Positions 13,080-24,562 of a DNA stretch of 64,000 nucleotides are shown here, one piece after another (the first letter of the stretch is position 1; each line of letters opens with the position of its first letter). The position numbers were made by a program, and so were the translations under genes. Origin of the DNA: Calliopum simillimum (lineage: Eukaryota; Arthropoda; Insecta; Diptera; Lauxaniidae); assembly GCA_951812925.1 (NCBI GenBank), contig OX638370.1:98284897-98348896 (forward strand), read 5' to 3'. A model generated the notes under the pieces. The model saw only the letters and a program-made list of their open reading frames with translations. It searched no databases and was not told where the DNA came from.

Positions 13080-13340
13080 GGAAGCTTCGGATGCCTCAGA
13101 AAACCATTACTTAAGGCTAGTCAATAGTCGTATATAGATGTCTTCCCTCTAGTCTACCCAGATATTCTTCGTTTTGACTATGAAGCTTTCGGGTGCCCGA
13201 AAAACTAAATCAATTGAAACTTGTTGATATTCGACCATAGAAGTTTTCTCTCTATTATATCTTGATATGCTTTGTTTTGACTATGAAGACTTAGGTTGAC
13301 CTTCGGGAACCTTTTGGGTATCTCAAAAAACTATCAATCA
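13080..13340. repeat. Two-copy tandem repeat of about 125 bp
   Basis: 'ttcgttttgactatgaagct' near 13170 recurs as 'tttgttttgactatgaagac' near 13270. Both are followed by 'tcgggtgcccgaaaaact' or 'gggtatctcaaaaaacta'. Confidence 0.55.
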
Positions 13341-13507
13341 ATGGTATTCACGTTTGACACCTAAAACAAGGCACGAAACAAGACCGAAAAATTACTTTTC
13401 TCACTAAAAAACAATTTTGTAGTGTATACTACAACTACAATATATGCACTGAACTGAACTGAATCAAATCAAATAAATCAAGTCTATGCAATATCTCTTT
13501 TTTCTTT

Positions 13508-14250
13508 TTATACCCTACACCCAGGGTATATTCACTTTGTCCTTCCATTTGTAACGCAGAGAATAACGCGGGGCAGATATAGAAAAGTTTATCTATCTTG
13601 GTCAGCGTCACCTCCTAAATCGATATAGGCATGTCCGTCTGTCTAGCTGGCTGGCTGGCTGTATGTGGAAATACATTTTTTGGGAAAACTGAGCAAGAGT
13701 ATTCAATAAAATTTAGTTAACTGCCTCCGTCATCAAAGTTATTTCGTGGGATTGAAAATGAGCGAAATCGGTTAACGGACACGAATACCGCCCTTACAAA
13801 AAATATGTTCAAAACGCAATATTAAGAGCATTATTTGCGATAACGCGAGGAAAATACACTTAAATACTAATAATTATAAGCGCAAGCTCTGAAAGAAAAC
13901 TGGGTGAATTCGGACAAAAGGGCGTGGCACCTACCATATAAGCAACAGCTTTAAAATGCTATACTAAAAGAGTTTTTTGGGATAATTCAACTAAATTTCT
14001 CTCAAATACTAACGATTATAAATGCACGCTCTAAGCTAAATCCAGGCAAACTCGGACTGGCACCTCCTATATAAGCAAAAGCTTCAAAACGCTATACTGA
14101 TAACGTTTTTTGAGATAATCCTACCAAATATCACTCAGACACTAAGAACTATAAATGCAAACTCCAAGCTAAAACTGGAGGAACTCGGACAATAAAGTGT
14201 GGCACCTCTTATATAAGCAAAATTTTCAAAACAATGCAGTGTAGGGTATT
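13508..14250 (+). repeat. Dispersed repeat, copy 1 ('CACCCAGGGTATATTCACTTTGTCC' family)
   Basis: Begins acccagggtatattcacttt, runs through gatataggcatgtccgtctg and a 'ctggctggctgg' patch, then contains about three roughly 115-bp tandem units with 'tcaaaacgctatac', 'gataat.caac/accaaat' and 'ggcgtggcacct'. A second copy is at 60950-61715 and an inverted one at 18180-18835. Noncoding; class unknown. Confidence 0.8.
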
Positions 14251-16030
14251 CGTTTGGCCAGGCCAAAAGTTACACACTCACTACTTTCATATTCAAGCAC
14301 TGTCAAGACATTTGCATGCGATACTGTACTGAAGTATTTTATAAATAAAAAGCAGGTACAAGATATAACGTAACTTGAAACGAAATATCATAAAACTGCA
14401 ACAAAACGTCTTCTGCAGACCACTTATTCAAACTTTCAGTTAGGAAACCATTTGGACTGACATGGGTGACGATAAAAGCAAGGATATTTGTGGGGTTAAT
14501 AAGTCGTGGCCATTTCAAGTGAACGTCTGTTCAAGAATTATATTATTGAGCATTTTTATACAGCTCTATACTTTGTTTTTGTTTCATTTCCATCTATATG
14601 TTAAGCTAATGTTTTTTTTAATCAAGAGAATTCCTCAAAAAGTTAAGCATAAATTTTTCACTAAATAAATCATTACATTGACATCACCGATTTTAAAAAT
14701 GTGTGTATTTAAATGATATTTTGCTGCCGAAAATTAGCTATAAAGCAAAAACTACAAAGCTCTTACTGCTGTACCGCTGCTTTTCCCACAAGTTGATGCC
14801 TTCTTCACACAGGGCAATTACAAAAATTAATTATTCAGCTCATGGCAGCCGCACATTGACGGCATCAACAGTTGACCCGTAGTTATTGGTTATTGAGGCT
14901 TAAATCAAAGTGAAAGAAAAAAAATCAGAAATGTCAAGAAGGGACAACCATAATTTAACTGCCAAGTGAAGCATTAAGTACAAAAAAATGTCAAATCTTA
15001 ATTTGTCAACGCCAAAGCTCAATCTATAATTTTAATTAGGGTTCAAATAATAAATACCACAACGCGGTCAAATCAAATGGTCAAAAACGTGCAATAAACT
15101 AAGTTTTGTAAATAAGCTGTGATGAAAGAGATGTTAAAACCTTTTCAATTTCCGACAAGAAATTTATAAACTTATTATTTTCATCAGAAAAAAAGAGAAA
15201 AGTCTCTTGGTTTAACTTTATTTCTATTAAATCTTAGCTTTCATCTTTAGCAATTGCTGAATAATTTCACTTCCACCAAAATTTAAAAAAAAAAACAAAA
15301 AAAAAATATTGAAAAATTCCAGAAACCTCTGGAGTTTATTTGCTATTTAAAATCTCGTCAATGTCCAGCGAAAATACCATAATCCACTATATACCCCCGC
15401 AACACAAGCGCCTTACTCCAACACAATAATCCAAGTAATGTAAAAGATTTCAGCGACATTGCGCTGCACTGTGACACAATAGAGAGCGTAGGTGGGTTGG
15501 GGAAAAAAAATTTTTGTCTGAAAAAATGAAAACAATCTGTGAAAAAACAAACGAAAAAATTCAATTTCCGTCATTGCGTTGTTGGGCATCGTATCGTTTA
15601 AAAATAAGCAGCGATTTCAAAGATGAGCTTGGAATAAACGATGAGTCAAGCCCCATGACAAGCAAAAGAAATTCTATACAAACATTTGAGTTTCAAAACG
15701 AATAGCAAAAATATCCACAGGAAAAAGAGATGAAGAATTTTTATTTTTATTTTTTTTTTAACTCGAAGTTGTTGTAGATTTGTACAGGATGAAACTGTAG
15801 AGTACATGTTGATATTGAGTGATGTTAAGTCAATTGAACTTAAAAGAGCTGAACTACAAATTACAATAAATGAAAATCTATTCAAATTTTATGCTCAATT
15901 GCAATTTAATTGAATTAAATTTTTCAAGAAAATTATATTTTTTCCATTTACATATAAAACAATAATTCTTTAAATAAGGCATTATGACGATGGAAGTTGG
16001 AAGGTCTCATTCCAAATACAACAAAAACCA
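14250..16030. other. A+T-rich intron with no supported feature
   Basis: No inverted termini or splice-bounded open frame seen. Short open frames near 14.46 and 15.5 kb have biased AT-driven composition. Confidence 0.5.
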
Positions 16031-16038
16031 GTGTTTTA

Positions 16039-17324
16039 AGGAATGAGATCGAAAAAATCTTAGTACACGTTTTGCCTAATAATTTTTTTTGGGTGTAAGA
16101 TTTAAAAATTTCTTTGATCTACTTATCTTTGAAAAATATGTCAGTTATTATTTTTAATGACCAACATGTTGATTTGTTGTGAGTTTGATCAAAATGAGTG
16201 AAGAAAAAGAAGTACGTCTCAAAATTATAAAAATTTTCAAAAAAATTCAAATTGGTTTTACAAAAAATTGCCCAAAGAATTGAAGATCTGCCGTCAAACT
16301 GTTTCTAATTTTATTAAACAGTTTCAGGAGAATTTGACCATCGATAGGAAACCTGGTTCAGGAAGAAAACAAGGACCACATGATATTGCGAAAGCCAAGA
16401 TAATTGAAATCATATTGAAAAGATCTCCAAACACATCTGCTAGAAAAGCTGCCCGGTTAGCCCAGTGCTCTGACTATTTGGTGCGAAAAGTTAAAGCCAA
16501 TGCAAGTCTGAAAACATATAAAGTCCAAAAAGTTCCATACAGGAATGCTGCAAAAAATTTAGACGCCAAAAGTATGGTTCGGAAATCAAAATCGAATTTC
16601 ATACAAAAATATTAATGTTGTATAATGGACGACGAAACGTATGTACTGGCAGATTTTACGCAGCTTCCGGGTCAAAATTTTTATGTTATCGGTGCTCGTG
16701 GAAATGTCCAAGAACAATTCAGAATCCAAAACCAGACAAAATTTCCTAAAAAATTCCTGGTATGGCAAGCAAGTCATTTGTTACACTGGGCCCTATAAAT
16801 ACCGAAATTTACATCAAAGAATGTTTGAAAAAAAGACTCCTTCCTTTTACTAGAGAGCACTATGTGTCCACATATTTTTGGCCCGATTTGGCATCATGTC
16901 ACTACGGCAAGAAAGCTCTGGAGTGGTACCAAAGTAATAACATAGTTTATGTACCAGGAAAGGCCAATCCTCCAAATTGTCCGGAGCTAAGACTAGTGGA
17001 GAAATATTGGGCTCTAGTGAAAAGAAACTTAAAGAACACAAAAAAATTGTCCCAAAATATCGAAGATTTTAAAAGAAGATTGGCAAACTGTTCCAAAAAG
17101 GTGTCCGAAACAATTATCAAACATCTAATTGAAGGCTTACCAAAAAAGGTCCACGAGTTCATAAATAGTGGTTAGAACTATAAATTATATATATTTTTAT
17201 ATATATTTTTCTGTAATTTGTAAAATATTATCAATTAAATAAAAAAAAAAATCAAAACTCTAAAATCAACCGTTTTAAAGTTATTGAATTTTATACTTGT
17301 TAAGATTTTTTCAATCTCACTCCT
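16039..17324 (+). mobile_element. DD37E Tc1/mariner-type transposon, copy 1
   Basis: Inverted termini start aggaatgagatcgaaaaaat at 16039 and end with the near-complement at 17324. 22 of the first 24 positions match, and TA dinucleotides lie outside both ends (16037-16038, 17325-17326). Length 1286 bp, normal for the superfamily. A broken transposase fills the interior. Confidence 0.9.
16194..17175 (+). pseudogene. DD37E transposase, disrupted
   Basis: Would cut and paste its own element. Seen in order: an N-terminal start (MSEEKEVRLKIIKIFKK) at 16194; a helix-turn-helix-like segment (KICRQTVSNFIKQFQ) in another frame; first catalytic Asp in CCIMDDETYVLADF near 16616-16655; second Asp in YFWPDLASCHY near 16876; and a Glu in PELRLVEKYWALVK near 17000. 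The second Asp and the Glu are separated by 37 residues, the signature of the DD37E group (named ITmD37E in mosquitoes), not the DD34D of mariner or DD34E of Tc1. Breaks: a frameshift near 16265-16280, an in-frame TAA at 16613-16615 just before the first Asp, and a frameshift near 16762 after the VWQA motif. Not functional as it stands. Confidence 0.88.
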
Positions 17325-17738
17325 TATATTACTAGGTCAGGGAATTGTATTCTCATTAATTTAATTGGCTGCCATTTTGTTAGAAAACATGAATATTTGG
17401 ATCTATTTTAATGGAAGTTTATAAGGAAGTGTAGAATTAATTATCTAAACTTAAGAAAATGATATCAGCACTTTCAAAGCTAATTTGATTTGTGGCTTGC
17501 AAAACATCTGCCTTCAAATTAGTTGATTCATAACACTGTTCAGCAATATCAAACTTTAGTTGCAACCATAAAAATTTCCAGTATATTATAAAAATAGACA
17601 TTAAGAAGAAATACCCGTATCTCGTCATTTTCCATCAGAATTAGACCGGTTCGATTTTGTATGAAGCAAAACAAAATCATATTGAAACCGACTCAAAAGT
17701 TAGAAGGACCCTTAGAAACGATATCTGCATAATTTTTT

Positions 17739-18175
17739 TTCATTCCGAGAAAAACCAATGTAGCACTTTTGATTCTACTGAAGTCCTGTTTTGGCTAAAA
17801 GAACATGTTTTTTGGTCAAAACCCCCCCGGGGTGCTCAAGAATTAAAGATTATGTTTCTATAAAAATTTTGGCTTTTAAAAATTATAATTTTTTTTTTTT
17901 TTGGTGGTTTAGATAATATTCGTGCCTCACCATCAATTTTTTACGTTTTTTAATTACGCTGCCGGAAAAATGATTTTTTACTCAAAGCGATGCTTCTAAC
18001 GAAAAAAGGGAATAAGGTAAAAAATGCTTAGAATTGTCCAAAGAATACAAGTAAGTTTTTTCAAAATTTTTTGATAAAATAGTTTTCCAAAATTTATCAA
18101 ATTGATATCTCAAAAAATTCTGAAAAAAATCATTCGTATGAACAATTTGAAGTATTTTTTGCTCAACAGACTTTT
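17739..18175 (+). repeat. Half copy of a 'CCGAGAAAAACC' foldback family
   Basis: Starts ttccgagaaaaacc, continues with acttttgattctactgaag and ends with atgcttagaattgtccaaag. The same order occurs at 32941-33230, where the full palindrome is present; here only one arm is recognisable. Confidence 0.55.
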
Positions 18176-18179
18176 TTTG

Positions 18180-18835
18180 TTATTTTGTTAGGTGCCACGC
18201 CCTCTTGTCCGAGTTCTTCTAGTTGAAGCTCAGAGCGTACATTTATAGTCGTTAATATATGAGTAAAATTAAGTTGCTTATATGGGAGGTGCCACGCCCC
18301 CTTCTCTGATTTCACCCAGTTTTTGCTCAGAGCTTGCATTTATAGTTTTTAGTGTCTGAGTAAATTTAAGTTGGACTATCTCAAAAAACGCTTTCAGTAT
18401 AGCGTTTTAAAGCTTTTGCTTATATGGGAGATACCCCTTGTCCGAATTCGCCCAGTTGTTGTTCTAAGCTTGCGCTTACAGTTCATAATATTTATGTGTA
18501 TTTTGGTTGCATTACAGTGAAAAATACTCCTAAAGTTGTATTTTGAATATATTTTTTGTATGGGTGGTAGGCGTGTCCGTTGACCGATTTCGGTCATTTA
18601 TCCCAAGAGTTAACTCTTACGACGAAGATATTGTACCAAATTTCATTGAACTATCTTCCTTAGTTTTCCAGTAAAAAATTATTCCACGCACAGCCAGACA
18701 TAGGGATACGGCTACATCGACTCAGGAGGTGACGCTGATCAAGAATATATATACTTTTCTATATCTGTCATGCCTCCTTCTCTGCGTTACAGATGGAAGG
18801 ATAAAGTGAGTATAACCTGGGTGTAGAGTATAATT
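18180..18835 (-). repeat. Dispersed repeat, copy 2 (inverted)
   Basis: Reverse complement of the 13.5 and 61.0 kb copies: gtgccacgccctcttgtccg at 18191, internal units of about 115 bp, then ctcaggaggtgacgctgatc and cagatggaaggataaagtga, ending 'acctgggtgtag'. Confidence 0.8.
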
Positions 18836-21540
18836 GTGCAAATATCATTTTAAAAAGTCCTTCTAAGTTCTGTGTCGGTTTCGGAATAAATCTAAATTTC
18901 GATCCTGCTGAAAGTAGCTGATATAAAAAAAATGATTTTTGAAAATTTCATGATTCCACAATCTGAGAGATTGTTGCACACAAAATTGAGCTGAGAATTT
19001 TTTGAAATTTTTCGGAGTTCATTTAGAAGTCGCTAAACCGTTTTATGCAAAATCTTCGTGTGATATGGTTTTTATTTTATTACGATCTCAGAAATACTCA
19101 AAATGAGTGCACCCAAATTTTTTGTCTTGAATCAAGGTACACCAAAAAATAATACCTCAAAGTTTACATTAAACATATTTTTTTTATTTTTAGCAAAATA
19201 CCCATAAAAAACATTTTTTCAAATTTCACCCCACTGTAAAATTCTAAAACTAAATTTTGGAAAAAACTTTAAACAAAATCATAACAAAATAACACAATAA
19301 ACATTTTTGTAGAACACAATAACCCATTATATCCCGTTTTAATGAGCCTATGCGACCATATATTGGGTCAAAGCATTCCACAAAAATATTTTACGAAAAA
19401 TTTCACTAGGTGTTACCAAAGTCGAGAAATCCTTAAAACTTAATACCAGTGTGCCAAAAATGTAAGAAATATGCAATGTGATGAAGCCTTCTTTGATTTT
19501 GATGACTGTTTGGCTTTCGTGTCTAAGGTGACATTGTGGAGGATATAGAGAATTAAAGTTTTCTACAAAAATATTTTTCATTATATCCTGCAAAAATTTG
19601 CTGAAGACATAATGCTCCTCAGATCGGAAAAACTCGGTGTAGTGGAAATTTGTAAGGGTCATGTTAGCTTCGGACATGTTTATTATGAGTTCATCAGTCT
19701 GCCGTTTTGAATCGGTTGCATAAGTGTGTGACCGGCCTGAAAACTGTTAATTCAATTGAAAAAAGATTGAGCAACAAATTTGTAGCACATAAAATTTCCT
19801 ATAGAAAGTCGTAACATTTTTAATCGAACGACTTTCGGTTCCTGATTTATATTATTTTGAAAATCAACTTTCTTACTGCTCGTCACACTTGTATGCAGCA
19901 TAAGCTTTTAGTTAGGATATCTCCTTAACTATACTCGTAAGTAGTACGAAAATACTTCTCACATATTTGGACAAGTAATTTTCCTAGTTACGAAAACGTG
20001 GTGCTACATTTTTCTACGTGCTAATATGCTTTTAGATCTGAAGCTTGGGTTGACATATCATATTATTAATTTGTGGTTTCATTTCTTCAGCAATTGCGTC
20101 CACCATCTACGGGTTTTCTGTAAAAAGTTTTCCTTTCAAAGAAAAACTAGCTTTAAAGTCACAAACTCAATTAGATATACAACGGGTAAACATTGTGTGA
20201 TTTCGAACAGAAGCTCTAGTTTAAGTAAAAGATAACTATGACTTCACTAAGCTATGTCTTTATTCATAATATACTTAAATGAAAAATATTAAAATTGTAT
20301 GTGGAAGCAATGTTAAATGTCCTAAAGTACACGGATAGCCTTTGAGTAGACGAAAGGTTTAAAAAAGAACGGTAGAATAAGTGATAATGTATCAGCGATA
20401 TTTATTAAACACAATAATTTTCAATCTTTTAAGATATTTTCACAAAAAAACATAAATACCAAATTCAATTGTACTTTGTGAAACCAATTTATCAGTCATA
20501 TTACACCCTCAATAATCTGACCGACTTTCAGCGTTGTTGTTAAACTTGAAAATTTGTTCAAATCCTTGACCTTCAATACAGAAAAAGAAGAGCATACATA
20601 CAAAAAAAAAGGATAAAATTTATGCACAAAAAAGACAAGAAACAACAACAGTAGCAAAAAACATACATACAATCGACCCCGAAAATATGTAGCACATAAC
20701 GCATATTGGAGAGAGAAAGAGCTTAAGTATGCAAGAAAAACAAAAGCTACAACAACTATAACAACAAAAAAATGTGCTAAAGTACTTTTTGCTTTTGGAA
20801 GACGTTTAAGTATAGTGGAATCCTTCGTTTGTTTCACTGATTAAAAATCAACCAGAGGGAATGGTCTTTAGTTTCGGTTATTTTTATTACATCTCACATT
20901 TTAATTGATAAAATTAAGGGAGTCATCTCAGAGGTACGGTTTACTATAGGTACCAAATATTTTATATAAGAAGTTGCATTTTTAAGTTCATGGTATGATG
21001 GTAAGCTTTATAAAATGATCCATAGCCGAATATCTAAGTATAAGTAACGAGAGTTAGTTAGGGTATTATCTTTGTACTTCCCCAAAAATTAAAGCATTAC
21101 ATAGTTTTAGTCTTCAGTCTTCAGTCTTGGTCTTGGTAGTTTTTCGATGTCAAGTCCATGATGTTGATATAATTTTAAAACCAGTTTTTATTGTTCAAAA
21201 TGATTTTTAAGACCAAAACTGATAATTGATCTACATCGTTTATAGTAGGTAGAGCTTTCGCACCCCCTTGAACAAAAAATCATCCCCCAAAACGGGACAA
21301 GGTGTGTTAAGAATCCAACTGCTTTAAAAAAAAAAGGCCGCATTAGATGTTAAATTTCATATCCACGAGACATTTTTACGAAACTTTTTTCGACACTTTT
21401 TTTTGTGAAATTTTTTTTTAAAAAATTGATAGGTGGGTGCCGAATGTCAGTACTATAAACTAGTTAAAAATTAGGAACAATCAGTTTAGGGCCATGTCTA
21501 CAATTGAACTATTGAAAACCTTAGCACTAAGTATCTTGCA
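18836..21540. other. A+T-rich intron, no confident feature
   Basis: A 109-codon minus-strand frame at 19348-19677 is the longest here but shows no family motif and no splice signals. 21.42-21.55 kb is a fragment of the 'ggtgccgaa' dispersed family that was the insertion target of the next element. Confidence 0.45.
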
Positions 21541-21550
21541 AGCTATACAG

Positions 21551-22832
21551 CAGGGCTGTTCAAAAAAAAAAAATTTTTCGAATTTCCAAGATATACTTTG
21601 GCATCACGATCTACATCATGACAGAATATCCCAAAAAATTTTTTAGATTTTTAAATTCATATTTAAAGGTGGCTCAAAGCAGAAATATGTTTTTATTATT
21701 TTTTTTTTTGCATTAATTACAAAATGTTTTCAAACAATTCGAAAAATTTGTTTTAGAGTAACTTAAAAACATTCATTTTGTTTATTTTTTAATGAACTTT
21801 AAAACCTACGTTGTAATTTTGTCAAAAAAAAATTTACACTTCTTAAAAAACGAAAAACTGCCCTAAGAAGGCGAAATTTTACGGTTTTTCAAAGAAAAAA
21901 GTCATCGTGCTTTAAACGAAATGAACATTTTTTAATTTACAAGATCTTATTCAAAAGAGCTCTTAAAAACCTTCAAGACAAGACATGTTAAGATTTTTTT
22001 GGGCCAGCAGGCTCGATGATATAACGTTTGAAACATGGTAATGCAGCCTCGTGAACGGCAAAACGCTTTTTTACTCAAGAGGGAGGCATCTTACAAAAAA
22101 GTGCCCATGGCATAAAATGCTTAGAATCATCCAAGGAACAAGTGTAAATTGTTTTTTTTTTTTTTTTGGAAAGTTTATTAAAAATGACGCTAAAAAAATT
22201 TTTTTTCTAAAATTAAGTAAAAAAAAAAAAAACAATTTACACTTGTTCCTTGGATGATTTTAAGCATTTTATGCCATGGGCACTTTTTTGTAAGATGCCT
22301 CCCTCTTGAGTAAAAAGCGTTTTGCCTTTCACAGGGCTGCATTACTATATTTCAAACGTTATGTCATCGAGCCTGCTGGCCCAAAAAAGTCTTAACATGT
22401 CTTGTCTTGAAGGTTCTTAAGAGCTCTTTTGAATGAGATCTTGTAAATTAAAAAATGTTCATTTCGTTTAAAGCACGATGACTTTTTTCTTTGAAAAACC
22501 GTAAAATTTCGCCTTCTTAGGGCAGTTTTTCGTTTTTTAAGAAGTGTAAATTTTTTTTTGACAAAATTACAACGTAGGTTTTAAAGTTCATTAAAAAACA
22601 AACAAAATGAATGTTTTTAAGTTACTCTAAAACAAATTTTTCGAATTGTTTGACAACATTTTGTAATTAATGCTAAAAAAAAAATAATAAAAATATATTT
22701 CTGCTTTGAGCCACCTTTAAATATGAATTTAAAAATCTGAAAAATTTTTTTGGGATATTCTGTCATGATGTAGATCGTGATGCCAAAGTATATCTTGGAA
22801 ATTCGAAAAATTTTTTTTTTTGAACAGCCCTA
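21551..22832. mobile_element. hAT-type foldback element with 8-bp target duplication
   Basis: Starts cagggctgttcaaaaaaaa and ends with the complement (tgaacagcccta). Arms of about 630 bp are nearly identical, e.g. acgatctacatcatgacaga near 21608 pairs near 22765. It is flanked by the direct repeat ctatacag at 21543-21550 and 22833-22840. Family knowledge: hAT elements begin CAGGG/TAGGG and make 8-bp duplications of the form nTnnnnAn, which ctatacag satisfies. No transposase, so it would move only in trans. Confidence 0.88.
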
Positions 22833-22842
22833 CTATACAGGG

Positions 22843-22893
22843 TTGGCCCTATGCTCCTCCTAGGAGTTAAAGGAGAATACATACATACATACA
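22843..22893 (+). mobile_element. Short 3' end of an RTE-like non-LTR retrotransposon
   Basis: ggccctatgctcctcctagg, then 'agttaaaggagaatac' and an (atac)n tail. This matches the 3' ends at 52.4 and 58.0 kb. It lies between two copies of actatacagggt (22832-22843, 22893-22904), a likely target duplication that overlaps the hAT duplication. Confidence 0.8.
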
Positions 22894-23296
22894 CTATACA
22901 GGGTGTTGGTAATCGGTAGAACACTGGAAAATATAATATTTCTGGGACTATTCTGAACAACTTTTTTTAGTTCATTTTTTCGAAATTTGCAAAACTAAAG
23001 AAGATATAGCCTTCCGAAGATTAGGATACAGCTTTCAAAAAAAAAAATTATGCAGACATCGTTTTTAAGAGTACTTCTTTCTTCTGAGTCGGCTTCGGGA
23101 TGAATCTGAATTTCGACCCTATCTATTGTACAGTGTAATCAGTTATGTAACTAATATAATTTTTTCAACTTAAAGTAAACTTTCTGTTGAAATAGAGTCT
23201 AATTTTCTCAGAAGCAAATATATTTCGGTTGTCGTCTTCTACCATCGTAATATATTTTTTATTTGTTTAGTATGTTGAGCTGCCAAAAATTTATTA

Positions 23297-24562
23297 AAGA
23301 CTGCGATCGATAAAATTGTCCGATACATTTTATCCAATAACTTGTTTCTAAATTATCCCATTTTAAAATTTTTTCGCAGTAGGCTTTGCAATGTATGCAC
23401 CAAAATCATTGTTTTCAAATTTTTTCCCTAGTACGTCATATTTACTTAAAAATAGCAAACGAGCTGGAAGTTCGAAAGTCAATAATAAAAATTTTGCAAG
23501 ACCACCCGCAGTAAACTATCAATGGAATTGCTCGGAATAGCAAAGTTAATATGAAATTGGTATCAAGAATTTTGAAAAAATTTAAGGAAGGCTTGGATGT
23601 CTTTCGAAAGCTAGGTTCTGCAAGAAAAAAAGGCGTCCATGACCAAAACAAAAAGAAGAAAATTGTCGCAATTTTAGAGAAGAACCCAAACATTTCATGC
23701 AGAAAACTGGCACAGAAAGTGGAGTGTTCCAAGATTTAAGTTCGCAAGGTCAAAATGGAGACTGGTTTGAAGACGTTCAAGGTTCAAAAAGTTCTTGACG
23801 GAAATTTTATGATAAGCACGGAGGCAAAACAGCGCGCCATAAAATTAAAATATTAATTTTTTTCAAAAATTCGAATGCTCCATCATGGACGACGAAACGT
23901 ATGTTCTAGCTGATTTTTTGCAGCTTGCAGGCCAAGAATTTTACACTGCAGACTCGCGAGAGAATGTGGACAAAAAGCTTAAGCCAAAAAAGCACTCAAA
24001 ATTTCCTTGGTTTTCTTGGTTTGGCAAGGAATCTGTTGTTGTGGCAAAAGGAGCAATTCTTTTGTTACCACTGGAACAATAAACTTCGAACTCTATATCA
24101 AGGAATGCTTGGAAAAAAGACTTTAGCCTTCCCTACGAGAGGATGAGGTTTCCACTTCTTTTGGTCAGACCTAGCATCTTGTCATTATAGTAAAGTGGCC
24201 ATGGAGTGGTACTCAAAAAATAATGTGATTTTGGTGCCTCGAGAAGCAAATCCGTCAAACAGGCTAGGCCGATTGAGAGATACTGGGCTTTAGTCAAAAG
24301 GAAGACAAAGGCAACAAAAAAAGTTGCCAACGATGCTAAAAAATTTCGGGGAAAGTGGTGTTCAGTAATACCATAAAATCCTTAATTGAAGGGGTGCCAG
24401 AAAAGTTAAAAAATTTTTAGAAAAAAAAATAATATTAAAATTTGAAGTACGCAATTTGTAATAAAATGACGGTTCAAAATTGGTTACTATTTTTAAAATC
24501 GGACAACTAGTTCCAGAGATTATTTGAATTTTGTAACGAACCATTTTATCGATTGCAGTCTT
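23297..24562 (+). mobile_element. DD37E Tc1/mariner-type transposon, copy 2, degenerate
   Basis: Inverted termini aagactgcgatcgataaaat at 23297 and its near-complement ending at 24562, with TA outside both ends (23295-23296, 24563-24564). 1266 bp. The terminal sequence is unrelated to that of copy 1, although the transposase remnants are clearly related. Confidence 0.85.
23551..24420 (+). pseudogene. DD37E transposase remnant
   Basis: Fragments align in order with copy 1: RKLGSARKKGVHDQNKKKK and NPNISCRKLAQKVECSK (N-terminal DNA-binding part, ends in a stop near 23737); IMDDETYVLADFLQLAGQ near 23883 (first Asp); SDLASCHYSKVAMEWY near 24165 (second Asp); RYWALVKR-like sequence near 24280 after the expected Glu position, which is lost. 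Several frameshifts and stops; more decayed than copy 1. Not functional. Confidence 0.82.

Noticed and set aside
19348..19677. 109-codon minus-strand frame starting MSEANMTLTNFHY
   Set aside because: ATG-started but no recognisable family, no splice sites, no codon-composition contrast with the intron.
20496..20837. 113-codon minus-strand frame with hydrophobic stretch, ending KVGQIIEGVI
   Set aside because: Composition follows caa/aca microsatellite-like DNA. The end looks mildly protein-like but lacks a supported acceptor.
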